Shown: positions 8,334-17,085 of the stretch, in pieces
Position numbering within the stretch: the first letter of the stretch is position 1
How the letters are laid out: every line of letters starts with the position of its first letter
Notes under the pieces: model-generated
The model's database searches: none
What the model saw: the letters and a program-made list of their open reading frames with translations, nothing else
What the model was told of the DNA's origin: nothing
Translations under genes and position numbers: made by a program
Assembly: GCA_021773115.1 (NCBI GenBank)
Contig: JAJFKS010000024.1
Coordinates: 1-52,951, forward strand
Direction of reading: 5' to 3'
Source: Woeseiaceae bacterium
GTDB taxonomy: Bacteria > Pseudomonadota > Gammaproteobacteria > Steroidobacterales > Woeseiaceae
Length of the DNA stretch: 52,951 nt

Positions 8334-9031
8334 TGGGCGCTGACATACCAGCGCAGCCGGGAATCCTTGCAGGTCTTGTGGCGATAACACGCCGGGACCT
8401 GTTGCTGGCATGGAAGCGACCGGGTGACGTGCTCAATCCACTGTTCTTTTTTGCGATGGTTTGTACCTTGTTTCCGCTGGCCATTGGCCCGAGTCCTGCG
8501 GAACTGATGTTCAGCGGCCCGGGCGTGCTCTGGGTCGCGGCTTTGCTCGCCAGTTTGCTGTCGCTGAACTCGCTGTTTTTGTCCGATCACGAGGACGGCA
8601 GCCTTGATCAGTGGCTTACCAGCCCGCAGCCCTTGCCAGTGCTGGCGATCGGCAAGACGCTCGCACACTGGCTGATCAGCGGCTTGCCGCTGGTACTGAT
8701 TTCGCCGCTTCTGGCCATGACTTACCGGATGCCGGCGGGCGTCATTCTTGTGCTGATTTTCACTCTATTCCTCGGAACAATTTGCCTAAGCCTGTTAGGC
8801 TCGATCGGCGCAGCGCTGACGGTTGGATTGCATCGAGGGACGGCCTTGCTTAGCCTCTTGATTCTGCCGCTCGCGATGCCGGTTTTGTTATTGGGCGCCA
8901 ACACCGTATCGCTGGCCGCAGGCAATGAAGCCTATGCAACGGGCATCTGGGCACTGGCGGCTTACGCGATCGCCGCGTTGTCGTTGGCGCCCTATGCGAC
9001 GGCGGCGGCCTTACGAATTAGCAACGAGTAA
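8333..9031 (+). CDS. ccmB: Heme exporter permease CcmB
   Basis: A 232-residue integral membrane protein with six hydrophobic helices, the permease partner of CcmA. The family's N-terminal cytoplasmic helix ITRRDLLLAWKRPGD and the phrase DHEDGSLDQWL after the second membrane segment are visible. The GTG start overlaps the ccmA stop by one base. It ends 9 bp before ccmC. It acts in the CcmABCD complex that hands heme to CcmE. A slightly later start would change only the N-terminal tail. Confidence 0.93.
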   Translation: MGADIPAQPGILAGLVAITRRDLLLAWKRPGDVLNPLFFFAMVCTLFPLAIGPSPAELMFSGPGVLWVAALLASLLSLNSLFLSDHEDGSLDQWLTSPQPLPVLAIGKTLAHWLISGLPLVLISPLLAMTYRMPAGVILVLIFTLFLGTICLSLLGSIGAALTVGLHRGTALLSLLILPLAMPVLLLGANTVSLAAGNEAYATGIWALAAYAIAALSLAPYATAAALRISNE

Positions 9032-9040
9032 TATTGACAC

Positions 9041-9793
9041 ATGTGGAAATTCTTTCATCGACTGGCGTCGCCACCGCATTTTTATCGGCTGGCGGCAACG
9101 CTAATACCCTGGCTCATGTTTCCCGGGCTGCTGTTGCTTGCCTGGGGAAGCTACAATGGCCTTTTCGTCGCGCCGCCGGACTATCAGCAGGGTGACGCGT
9201 ACCGGATTATTTATGTGCACGTGCCTGCGGCTTACCTGTCGATGATGGCCTACATGTTTATGGCCATCGGTGGCGGCATCGGTCTGATCTGGCGCATGAA
9301 ACTGGCACATGCCGTTGCGGCGGCCGCTGCGCCCATTGGCGCGGCTTTCACCTTCCTCGCGCTGGCAACCGGATCCATTTGGGGTCGGCCGATGTGGGGC
9401 ACCTGGTGGGAGTGGGGCGATCCACGCCTGACGTCGGAGCTGATTCTGCTATTCCTGTATTTTGGCTATATGGCGTTGCGTTCATCTATTGACGATATTG
9501 CGAAGGCGGACAAGGCGAGCGCCGTACTCGCGTTGGTCGGCGTTGTGAACGTTGTTATCGTTCATTACTCGGTTGAGTGGTGGAGCTCATTGCACCAGGG
9601 ACAAACCATTCTAAAGAAGGGCGGTCCGGCGATGGACCCGGAAATGTTGCAGCCTTTGCTCGCAATGATCCTGGGATTTACATTGATTTTCGGTGCTTTG
9701 CTCGCACGTCGTGTCCGAACCGAAGTGCTGTATCGCGAACGTCGTACGCGCTGGGTTCGCAAGATGGTGCTGGCCCCTGAAGGAGGGCGCTAA
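9041..9793 (+). CDS. ccmC: Heme transporter CcmC
   Basis: A 250-residue heme-handling membrane protein with six helices. The periplasmic tryptophan-rich WWD-type motif reads GTWWEWGDPRLT at about residues 121-132; most CcmC proteins have WVWD there, so an extra glycine precedes the Asp. Flanking heme-ligand histidines occur in IIYVHVPAAYLS and YSVEWWSSLHQG. CcmC loads heme onto CcmE with the help of CcmD. Its stop overlaps the ccmD ATG (TAATG). Confidence 0.94.
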   Translation: MWKFFHRLASPPHFYRLAATLIPWLMFPGLLLLAWGSYNGLFVAPPDYQQGDAYRIIYVHVPAAYLSMMAYMFMAIGGGIGLIWRMKLAHAVAAAAAPIGAAFTFLALATGSIWGRPMWGTWWEWGDPRLTSELILLFLYFGYMALRSSIDDIAKADKASAVLALVGVVNVVIVHYSVEWWSSLHQGQTILKKGGPAMDPEMLQPLLAMILGFTLIFGALLARRVRTEVLYRERRTRWVRKMVLAPEGGR

Positions 9794-9954
9794 TGGTCGA
9801 TATTGGAATGGGGAACTACGGGATCTACGTCTGGGTCTGCTTCGGACTGACGCTCATCATCGTCGTGTTGAGTGACTGGCGGGCACGAGTACGACATAAA
9901 CGGGTCTATAGGGACATTGAAGTTCGTATCAAAGCTTTAGAGGAACGCGAATGA
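9793..9954 (+). CDS. ccmD: Heme exporter subunit CcmD
   Basis: A 53-residue single-helix protein, easily missed because of its size. It reads MVDIGMGNYGIYVWVCFGL, then a hydrophobic stretch (TLIIVVLSDW) and a basic coiled tail with KRVYRDIEVRIKALEERE. This is the standard CcmD layout: short periplasmic N-terminus with a conserved tyrosine, one transmembrane helix, charged cytoplasmic tail. It stabilises the CcmABC-CcmE complex. Its ATG overlaps the ccmC stop and its TGA overlaps the ccmE ATG. Confidence 0.92.
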   Translation: MVDIGMGNYGIYVWVCFGLTLIIVVLSDWRARVRHKRVYRDIEVRIKALEERE

Positions 9955-10424
9955 AACCACGACAGCAACGAATGCTGGCGATCGGTCTCGCGGCACTGGG
10001 TGTCGCGATTGCCGCCGGTCTGTCTTTACGGGCGTTTGAAGAAAACATGATGTTCTTTGTTGACGTATCAGACGTTGTTGCCGGTGATTACCCCGATGAA
10101 CGCACCTTCCGAATCGGCGGTCTTGTCGTGGCAGACAGTGTCGAGCGCGAGGAAGGATCTCTCGACCTTCGTTTCCGGGTGACCGACATGCGGTGTGAGC
10201 TTGAAGTGAGTTATGTGGGTGTCTTACCCGATCTTTTTCGTGAAGGTCAGGGTGTCGTCGCGCACGGTGCGATGGGTGCCGACGGAGTCTTTGTAGCAGA
10301 CAAAATCCTGGCGAAGCACGACGAAGACTATATGGCCCCGGAAGTCGCCGAGTCGATGGCCAAACACGTTGAAGATAAGACTGAGTCGCTACGTGCCGGC
10401 CAATCGGAGTGCAATCCGCAATGA
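9951..10424 (+). CDS. ccmE: Periplasmic heme chaperone CcmE
   Basis: A 157-residue membrane-anchored heme chaperone. One N-terminal helix (residues 11-27) is followed by an OB-fold. The histidine that covalently binds heme lies in KHDEDYMAPEV near the C-terminus; the family motif is HDENYxPPE. The C-terminal tail is acidic and flexible. It receives heme from CcmC and passes it to CcmF/H. Start and stop overlap both neighbours. Confidence 0.95.
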   Translation: MKPRQQRMLAIGLAALGVAIAAGLSLRAFEENMMFFVDVSDVVAGDYPDERTFRIGGLVVADSVEREEGSLDLRFRVTDMRCELEVSYVGVLPDLFREGQGVVAHGAMGADGVFVADKILAKHDEDYMAPEVAESMAKHVEDKTESLRAGQSECNPQ

Positions 10425-12358
10425 TTCCTGAGATTGGCCACTTTGCGCTGATCCTGGCGCTGGCGCTGGCTGCCTGTCAGGCAGTCCTGCCGATGGTGGG
10501 AGCACAGCGTAATGATACGACGATGATGTCGATCGCTCGCAGTGCGGCTTACGGGCAATTCCTGTTTATTGCGATTTCCTTCGGCTGCCTGATTTACGCA
10601 TTCCTGCACGATGATTTTTCGGTTCTGTACGTCGCCAGTCATTCACAATTGGCGTTGCCGACCCCGTACAAAGTGTCTGCCGTGTGGAGCGCACACGAAG
10701 GCTCGCTGCTGATGTGGATATTGATCTTGTCTATCTGGACGATGGCGGTGGCACACTTTCGCGGCGATCGGCCGCAAAAACTGGATGCCCGCGTACTGTC
10801 CGTACTCGGTATGCTGTCCGTCGGTTTTTTGTTGTTCGCATTGCTGACATCGAACCCCTTTGAGCGACTGATACCTGCAGCGCTCGATGGTGGCGACCTG
10901 AATCCTTTGTTGCAGGATCCCGGTCTCGCTATTCACCCGCCGATTCTTTACGTGGGCTATGTCGGTTTTTCAGTCGCATTTGCGTTTGCAATTGCCGCGA
11001 TGATCAGTGGCGAACTGGATCAGAACTGGGCGCGCTGGACGCGTCCGTGGACGGTGATTGCCTGGTCGTTCCTGACGATTGGTATCGCGCTGGGCAGCTG
11101 GTGGGCTTACTACGAACTCGGTTGGGGCGGCTGGTGGTTCTGGGATGCTGTCGAGAACGCTTCGTTCATGCCCTGGCTAATCGGTACGGCGCTCATTCAT
11201 TCGCTTGCCGTAACGGAAAGTCGCGGACTGTTCAAGAGCTGGACCTTGCTGCTTGCGATTACCGCGTTTTCCTTGAGTCTGCTCGGTACTTTCCTGGTGC
11301 GTTCCGGCATCATCGTATCCGTGCATGCGTTTGCTACGGATCCAACACGTGGCTATTTCATCCTGACGTTTCTCGCCATCGTCGTTATTGGAGCGCTGAT
11401 CCTGTATGCGTGGCGTGCGCCCGCGCTGGATTCAAGTGTCGGTTTCGGCTTGTTGTCACGTGAGACTTTTTTGCTACTCAATAACGTGTTGCTGGTCGTC
11501 GCGACAACACTCGTCTTACTCGGCACCCTCGCGCCACTCATTGTCGAGATGACGTCGGGTGGCAAGATATCCATCGGCGCGCCGTGGTTTGAGGTTGCGT
11601 TTCTCGTCCCGATGATTCCACTGGTGATGTTGCTGGGTCTCGGTATGCATACGGCTTGGCGCAGGCAGAACACCGCACCGTGGCAGAAATTGCTGCGACT
11701 GCCGGCTATCGCAGCTGTTGTTGTTGGCATTCTCCTGCCGCTGTTGTTTTACGGCCGTGTCGGGTTAATGCTTGCGGTCGGAACCATTGCCGCGGTCTGG
11801 ATTTTCTTCTCATCGCTAATTCAGCCGATTCGCTCCTGGCGACGTGCACCGGGCAACGCCGGGATCACGCGCTCCGCACTTGGTATGTGCATTGCACATT
11901 TCGGCATGGGGCTGTTTGTACTGGGGGCGACGATTGTGTCGGCTTTTGGTATCGAATCTGATCGTTCCTTGTCAATCGGCGAATCCGTCGAAGTCGCCGG
12001 TCTGGAATTTGAGCTTCGCGAATTACGTGACGTCACAGGGCCGAACTACTCGGCCATTGAAGGTGTTATTGAAGTGCGCCGTGACGGGGAGTTCGTCACA
12101 ACGATGCGACCGCAGAAGCGCCAATACCTGGTACAGAAAAGCTGGATGACCGAAGCGGGCATTTATCCGAGGTGGAACAAGGACTTGTTTGTGGCGTTGG
12201 GCGACCAGCTCGGCGGTGGCGCCTGGAGCGTACGAATTCAATACAAGCCAATGATCCGCTTTATCTGGATCGGTGCGTTTGTCATGGCGATGGGTGGCCT
12301 GATATCTGTGACTGACCGTCGCTACAGGCGTCGTGCAATACCGGAGCCAGCCGTATGA
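10421..12358 (+). CDS. ccmF: Cytochrome c heme lyase subunit CcmF
   Basis: A 645-residue polytopic protein that ligates heme to apocytochrome c. The tryptophan-rich heme-binding motif GWGGWWFWDAVENASFMPWL is present at about residues 234-253. Conserved histidines are in SAHEGSLLMW, DPGLAIHPPILY and SVHAFATDP. About 14-15 hydrophobic segments are seen, ending with a periplasmic loop and a last helix. The start ATG 10421 overlaps the ccmE stop (ATGA). A GTG twelve bases earlier is in frame but less likely. Confidence 0.95.
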   Translation: MIPEIGHFALILALALAACQAVLPMVGAQRNDTTMMSIARSAAYGQFLFIAISFGCLIYAFLHDDFSVLYVASHSQLALPTPYKVSAVWSAHEGSLLMWILILSIWTMAVAHFRGDRPQKLDARVLSVLGMLSVGFLLFALLTSNPFERLIPAALDGGDLNPLLQDPGLAIHPPILYVGYVGFSVAFAFAIAAMISGELDQNWARWTRPWTVIAWSFLTIGIALGSWWAYYELGWGGWWFWDAVENASFMPWLIGTALIHSLAVTESRGLFKSWTLLLAITAFSLSLLGTFLVRSGIIVSVHAFATDPTRGYFILTFLAIVVIGALILYAWRAPALDSSVGFGLLSRETFLLLNNVLLVVATTLVLLGTLAPLIVEMTSGGKISIGAPWFEVAFLVPMIPLVMLLGLGMHTAWRRQNTAPWQKLLRLPAIAAVVVGILLPLLFYGRVGLMLAVGTIAAVWIFFSSLIQPIRSWRRAPGNAGITRSALGMCIAHFGMGLFVLGATIVSAFGIESDRSLSIGESVEVAGLEFELRELRDVTGPNYSAIEGVIEVRRDGEFVTTMRPQKRQYLVQKSWMTEAGIYPRWNKDLFVALGDQLGGGAWSVRIQYKPMIRFIWIGAFVMAMGGLISVTDRRYRRRAIPEPAV

Positions 12359-12879
12359 GCCGCTACGTCCTGCCGCTCATTGCGGTGCTTGTCATGATTC
12401 CAATTCTGATACTGGGCCTGCAATCGGATCCATCGAAGCTGCCGTCGCAATACATTGGTAAGCCTGCGCCGGAGTTCAGCTTGCAGACTTTGCAGGATCC
12501 GTCGCGGACACTAAGTTCCGCCGATCTTGTCGGACGGGTTTCGCTCGTCAATATCTGGGGAACGTGGTGCGTTGGTTGCCGGGCTGAACACGGTTTCCTG
12601 ATGACGCTGGCCGAGCAGAAAAAGATTCCAATTTACGGCATCAACTGGCGCGACAACCGGCAGGAAGCCTTGCAATGGTTGGAGCAATATGGCGATCCCT
12701 ACGTGGCGTCCGGCTTCGATCAAGACGGACGCGTTGGCATTGACTGGGGCGCCTACGGCGCGCCAGAAACGTTCTTGATCAATGCTGAAGGGCGGGTCGT
12801 GTATCGATTTCCAGGTCCGTTAAACGCGTCGGTCTGGGAACAGCAGTTCGCTCCATTAATTGCGGGAATGTCGCAATGA
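12355..12879 (+). CDS. ccmG: Thiol:disulfide interchange protein CcmG/DsbE
   Basis: A 174-residue membrane-anchored thioredoxin-fold protein that reduces the heme-binding cysteines of apocytochrome c (or of CcmH) in the periplasm. An N-terminal anchor (residues 5-22) is followed by the family phrase GKPAPEFSL. The active site is WGTWCVGCRAEH with CVGC as the redox pair. The GINWRDNRQEALQWL block and the cis-proline in YGAPETFLI are also typical. The ATG overlaps the ccmF stop and the stop overlaps the ccmH ATG. Confidence 0.94.
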   Translation: MSRYVLPLIAVLVMIPILILGLQSDPSKLPSQYIGKPAPEFSLQTLQDPSRTLSSADLVGRVSLVNIWGTWCVGCRAEHGFLMTLAEQKKIPIYGINWRDNRQEALQWLEQYGDPYVASGFDQDGRVGIDWGAYGAPETFLINAEGRVVYRFPGPLNASVWEQQFAPLIAGMSQ

Positions 12880-13310
12880 TCAAGTACGCGTTGATTGGTT
12901 TGTCCATTTTGCTATTAACTGCGTCCGCGCTGGCCATCGATACGGGAGAAGGCTTTGATGATCCGGTGTTGCAGGCACGCTACGCAAAATTGATTGCTGA
13001 AGTGCGTTGTGTCACCTGCCAAAATCAATCGATCAAGGACTCCAATGCATTTATCGCCGCAGACCTGCGCCGCGAGATTCGGCGATTGATTTCAGAAGGT
13101 AAAACTGATGCTGAGGTCGCCGATTTCCTGGTGACGCGTTATGGCGATTTCGTGCTCTACAGACCGCGATTCTCCGGCAAGACATTGCTGCTATGGATCG
13201 CACCGTTCCTGCTGTTCCTGATTGGTGGAATCGCCATATTCCGCGTCGTTCGCTATCGCATGAATCAACCGATCGATGATGATCTGATCGACGGCGGACG
13301 TGCACAATGA
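12876..13310 (+). CDS. ccmH: Cytochrome c maturation protein CcmH
   Basis: A 144-residue protein with a signal peptide or N-terminal helix (residues 1-20), a periplasmic three-helix domain and one C-terminal transmembrane helix (about 105-125). The redox motif is RCVTCQNQ, which matches the LRCxxCQNQ signature. Downstream, FLVTRYGDFVLYRP is the conserved end of the soluble domain. It keeps apocytochrome cysteines reduced and presents them to CcmF. The stop overlaps the ccmI ATG. Confidence 0.94.
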   Translation: MIKYALIGLSILLLTASALAIDTGEGFDDPVLQARYAKLIAEVRCVTCQNQSIKDSNAFIAADLRREIRRLISEGKTDAEVADFLVTRYGDFVLYRPRFSGKTLLLWIAPFLLFLIGGIAIFRVVRYRMNQPIDDDLIDGGRAQ

Positions 13311-14290
13311 CATTGTGGATCGCGCTGGGCGTGCTGATTATTCTGGCGCTAGGATTTGTCGGCTGGCCACTATTTCAAACAACCCGTCGCTTAACGGCGT
13401 TGCTCGCCGCTGTCGTCGTTTTCACGGCCGCTGCCTCCGTCGGTCTCTATCACTACCTTGGCAGCCCGGGAGTCCCGTCGGGTGCCGGATCGACGCCGGA
13501 CGTCACGCAAATGGTATCGTCGCTCGCGGCGCGGCTCGAAGATAATCCGGATGATATCAATGGCTGGATCATGCTCGGGCGTTCCTATCAGACGCTGGAG
13601 CAGTTTGATGACGCGGTCGACGCGTTCGAAAAAGCCATCTCGCTGGAGCAAGGACGCAATGCCCAAACGCTGGTCGCGCTCGGACTGGCGTTGATGGCGC
13701 AACAAGGCGGGCAGCTGTCCGACCGAGCCATTGGCTTGTTTGAGAATGCATTGGCGCTGGAACCGAATAACCCGAACGCGCTTTTCTATGCGGGTGGCGC
13801 CGCCGCACAACGTGGCAATACAGCGCTCGCGGCTGATCGCTGGGAATTGTTGGCGGGTCAGAATACGCCTCCGGAGATTCGAGAACTGCTGCAGCGAAAA
13901 ATTAGCGAGTGGCGGGGCACACCGGCTGAACCCGTTGAGCAACTCGCGTCAGTGCTGACGGTGACGCTGTCAGCATCAGAGGCAGCAATGGGTGCATTGG
14001 CAGAAGACTCGACGGTATTCATCATCGCACGAGACCCGGAACAGCCATCGCCGCCAATTGCGGTGACACGCCGCAAACTGTCGGAACTGCCGGCGACGGT
14101 CGAGCTGAGTGACCGCGATGCGATGATCCCCGGCCGACGTTTGTCGGACTTCATGCGTGTTGAAATTATTGCCCGCGTTTCGGTTTCCGGGGCGCCGACG
14201 GCTCAACCCGGCGATTGGTTCGATTCTTCCATCATTGAAAGAAGTAACCAACAGACGATCGAGTTGGTCATCGACCAGCTTGTTCCATAG
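13307..14290 (+). CDS. ccmI: Cytochrome c biogenesis protein CcmI (TPR protein)
   Basis: A 327-residue protein with two N-terminal hydrophobic helices (about 4-20 and 28-45), then tetratricopeptide repeats around residues 60-200 (NGWIMLGRSYQTLEQFDDAV, LALEPNNPNALFYAGG) and a C-terminal periplasmic beta-rich domain. CcmI binds the C-terminus of apocytochromes and delivers them to CcmF/H. It is the last gene of the operon. 44 bp without a clear hairpin follow before the next gene. Confidence 0.92.
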   Translation: MTLWIALGVLIILALGFVGWPLFQTTRRLTALLAAVVVFTAAASVGLYHYLGSPGVPSGAGSTPDVTQMVSSLAARLEDNPDDINGWIMLGRSYQTLEQFDDAVDAFEKAISLEQGRNAQTLVALGLALMAQQGGQLSDRAIGLFENALALEPNNPNALFYAGGAAAQRGNTALAADRWELLAGQNTPPEIRELLQRKISEWRGTPAEPVEQLASVLTVTLSASEAAMGALAEDSTVFIIARDPEQPSPPIAVTRRKLSELPATVELSDRDAMIPGRRLSDFMRVEIIARVSVSGAPTAQPGDWFDSSIIERSNQQTIELVIDQLVP

Positions 14291-14334
14291 CACAACAGCG
14301 AAGCCAGCTTCATGGTTCTTGATTAGGAAAACAA

Positions 14335-15297
14335 TTGGCGTTACCCGAGTCACTCAAAGGAAAACTGCGCGTTCCATTAATTGGTGCGCCGATGTTTATC
14401 GTCTCGGGGCCTGAGCTCGTTATTGCACAATGCCAGGCGGGGATAGTCGGTTCATTCCCGGCTTTGAATGCACGGCCGCAGTCCTTACTCGGCGAATGGC
14501 TGAAACGCATCAAAAACGAATTGTCGGAGTACGCTGATGCGAATCCCGACCAGCCTGTAGCGCCTTATGCGGTCAACCAGATCGTGCACGCGAGTAATCC
14601 GCGATTGATGCAGGATATGGAAACCTGCGTTGAGCACGAGGTGCCGATTATCATAACGAGCTTACGTCCGCCGGAAGATGTCGTAAAAGCAGTGCATGGC
14701 TACGGCGGCATCGTGTTTCATGACGTCATCAGCCTGCGCCACGCACGCAAGGCAATCGGCCAGGGTGTCGATGGCATCATCGCGGTCTGTACGGGCGCGG
14801 GCGGTCACGCGGGGCCGATGAGTCCGTTTGCGCTGGTTAAGGAGATCCGAAAAGAATTCGACGGCGCCATTATTCTGTCCGGAAGTATCACCAACGGCGG
14901 CGACGTACTGGCGGCGCGGGCGATGGGTGCGGACCTTGCGTACAGCGGCACCCGTTTCATTGCGAGCACGGAAGCCAATGCAACACCCGATTACAAAGCG
15001 ATGATTGTTGATAGTGTGGCAGAGGACATTATCTATTCGTCGTTGTTTACCGGTGTGCGCGGTAATTATCTCAAGGGCAGTTTCGTGAATGCCGGCCTGG
15101 ATCCTGACAATCTTCCGGATGGCTCCAAACAGGATATGGACTTTGCCAAGGCAACGAAGTCGGACGCGAAAGCCTGGAAAGATATTTGGGGTGCGGGGCA
15201 GGGCGTTGGCAGTATCGACTCTATCGAGCCTGCTCGAGACATCATTCTGAGCATCGAGCGAGAATACCAAGCAACACTCACTGCACTGTCCGCCTGA
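14335..15297 (+). CDS. Nitronate monooxygenase (FMN enzyme)
   Basis: A 320-residue TIM-barrel flavoprotein of the nitronate monooxygenase/2-nitropropane dioxygenase family. It oxidises alkyl nitronates such as propionate 3-nitronate. Visible marks are the N-terminal GAPMFIVSGPEL, the FMN-phosphate loop GAGGHAG (about residues 156-162), SGSITNGGDVLAARAMGADL and the late GTRFIASTEANA. The start is TTG at 14337-14335 region, position 14335, preceded by TAGGAAA. It lies downstream of ccmI on the same strand but shows no functional link to it. Confidence 0.9.
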   Translation: MALPESLKGKLRVPLIGAPMFIVSGPELVIAQCQAGIVGSFPALNARPQSLLGEWLKRIKNELSEYADANPDQPVAPYAVNQIVHASNPRLMQDMETCVEHEVPIIITSLRPPEDVVKAVHGYGGIVFHDVISLRHARKAIGQGVDGIIAVCTGAGGHAGPMSPFALVKEIRKEFDGAIILSGSITNGGDVLAARAMGADLAYSGTRFIASTEANATPDYKAMIVDSVAEDIIYSSLFTGVRGNYLKGSFVNAGLDPDNLPDGSKQDMDFAKATKSDAKAWKDIWGAGQGVGSIDSIEPARDIILSIEREYQATLTALSA

Positions 15298-15299
15298 TC

Positions 15300-15716
15300 A
15301 TGCATATTGCTCTGTATTCCTACCTGTTCGTCGCCGTCGGCGGCGCAATCGGCGCAATGGCGCGATTTGCGCTCAATGTGTTCATGCAACGTGACGTCGA
15401 TTTTCCCTGGGGTACGTTGACGGCAAATTTGTTGGGCTGTCTTGCGATGGGTGTTGTCGCGCAGTTGATCGCGGGCACAAACTGGTTCAATGACGCCGGT
15501 ATTATCCCGGATCAATACCGCCTGCTTTTTGCTGTCGGTTTTTGTGGCAGCTTTACAACGCTGTCGTCAATGGTGCTCGAGCTCAACACGATGCTGCAGA
15601 AAAATGAAATCTTCTATTCATTTTCCTATTTCGTCGGGACGATGATTGGTGGCTTCGCCTGTTTTTATATCGGTGTTCTTTTTGTGCGCATGCTATTGCA
15701 GACGCATAGCAGTTGA
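15300..15716 (+). CDS. crcB: Fluoride ion channel CrcB/Fluc
   Basis: A 138-residue, four-helix membrane protein that exports fluoride as a dual-topology dimer. The family motif is GFCGSFTTLSS (about residues 80-90). The first helix has VGGAIGAMARF and the second has GTLTANLLGC, carrying the conserved Asn. The ATG overlaps no gene but starts 3 bp after the nitronate monooxygenase stop, so the two may be co-transcribed. I see no fluoride riboswitch immediately upstream. Confidence 0.93.
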   Translation: MHIALYSYLFVAVGGAIGAMARFALNVFMQRDVDFPWGTLTANLLGCLAMGVVAQLIAGTNWFNDAGIIPDQYRLLFAVGFCGSFTTLSSMVLELNTMLQKNEIFYSFSYFVGTMIGGFACFYIGVLFVRMLLQTHSS

Positions 15717-17054
15717 TCAGGGCAGCGATCGCTCGAGTAGCTCGACAATGCGCTCACACCAGTCGTCGTGCTCCGGTTTCATCATTACCGAGCGTAAACA
15801 GGTCACCGTTTTTGAATTGATTTCCACGTCCTCCAGGTAGTGGCCAAGCAGCTCAGTCGAAAGCTCGATCATCGCGAGATGCAGGCCATTCTGCGCTGCA
15901 CGTTCAAATAGCTTGTGTGCCGCTGCACTGGCGGCCTTGGTGTCATCGGCATTGACCCGGTAAACCACAATGTCGAGCTCCGGTGCCATCAACGGCGTGA
16001 AGGACTCGTTGTCGGCAAGACGGCGATGCAGCTGTCGAGCGGCCTTAAGAGAAAGACTGAGTCGCGACGCGAATTCTCCGCCTGTTCGCAGCGGCAGCAG
16101 TTTTTGCGTTGCCCAAAGCGCAACAGCCGAGGCGCCAGCGCGCGAACATTCCAGGCTGATTTCACCCAGATGCAATTCAGCGGAACTGAAGTAGGTGTAA
16201 GGCGAGTCGTGCTGGTATAGCGATCCGACCGATGGGTCCTGATACAGAATACAGCCGCAACCGTAGGGCTGCAGGCCGTGCTTGTGCGGGTCGATCACGA
16301 TGGAGTCGACCTGACTCAGGCTGTCGTACGCTCGGCGTGTGTCTGCATTCAGGTCGTCACACAACGTGAAGTAACCGCCATACGCTGCATCCGCGTGAAT
16401 TCTGAATTCATAGCGCTCCTGCAGTTTCAGGATATCCGCAAGCGGGTCGACAGCACCGAGTCCGGTATTGCCCATTGTCGCGACGACGACACCAACATCA
16501 CCTTTATCGAGTTGTCGTTCGATATCGGCGACATCCATGCGCCCGTCAGCCGTTACCGAGACCGGTGAAAACGGAATCTTTAACACCTCGCTGATTCGTT
16601 TGTGGGTGTAATGAGCCTGCTCGGATGCCAGCACTCGCTTTCCGGGGTGCAACTTGCCAGCGACCCACAGCGCTTCGAGGTTGGCCATGGTTCCACCACC
16701 GGTCAGGTGGCCCAGAGGATTCTCCCAACCGAACATCGCGCCGAGGTCGCTGATACATTCCTTTTCCATCGCAGAACTGGCGCGGCCGCCATCGAGCGCA
16801 TGATTGTTTGGATTGATCCACAAGGACATCGCATAGGCGATGCGGGCAATCGGGTGCGGTGGCTTCAACATCTGACCCGCATATTGCGGGTGATAGTAGG
16901 GGTAGTTGTCCTGCATACGAGTTGCGACCTCGTCGAGCACAGCTGCCAGCGCCTTCTCGTCCACATCGGGTCGAAAGTCAGGCAAATCTGTGAAGCCTGA
17001 TTCAAGCTTGTCGAGTGCGCCTCGCAAGAGCTCAATCTCGTTCTTATTGATCAT
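15717..17054 (-). CDS. PLP-dependent group II decarboxylase
   Basis: A 445-residue pyridoxal-phosphate enzyme of the aromatic-L-amino-acid/glutamate decarboxylase group. The PLP-stacking region HLTGGGTMANLEAL, the aspartate block RIHADAAYGGYF and the Schiff-base lysine motif VDSIVIDPHKHG are all present. Upstream NNHALDGGRASSAMEKECI is typical of this group. The substrate is unknown; amines or an aspartate/glutamate analogue are possible. It ends one base after the crcB stop on the opposite strand, and its start diverges from the sterol-desaturase gene across 31 bp. Confidence 0.88.
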   Translation of the reverse strand: MINKNEIELLRGALDKLESGFTDLPDFRPDVDEKALAAVLDEVATRMQDNYPYYHPQYAGQMLKPPHPIARIAYAMSLWINPNNHALDGGRASSAMEKECISDLGAMFGWENPLGHLTGGGTMANLEALWVAGKLHPGKRVLASEQAHYTHKRISEVLKIPFSPVSVTADGRMDVADIERQLDKGDVGVVVATMGNTGLGAVDPLADILKLQERYEFRIHADAAYGGYFTLCDDLNADTRRAYDSLSQVDSIVIDPHKHGLQPYGCGCILYQDPSVGSLYQHDSPYTYFSSAELHLGEISLECSRAGASAVALWATQKLLPLRTGGEFASRLSLSLKAARQLHRRLADNESFTPLMAPELDIVVYRVNADDTKAASAAAHKLFERAAQNGLHLAMIELSTELLGHYLEDVEINSKTVTCLRSVMMKPEHDDWCERIVELLERSLP

Positions 17055-17085
17055 CAGAAGTCCGCGTTCGGGTTAGTATTACGCC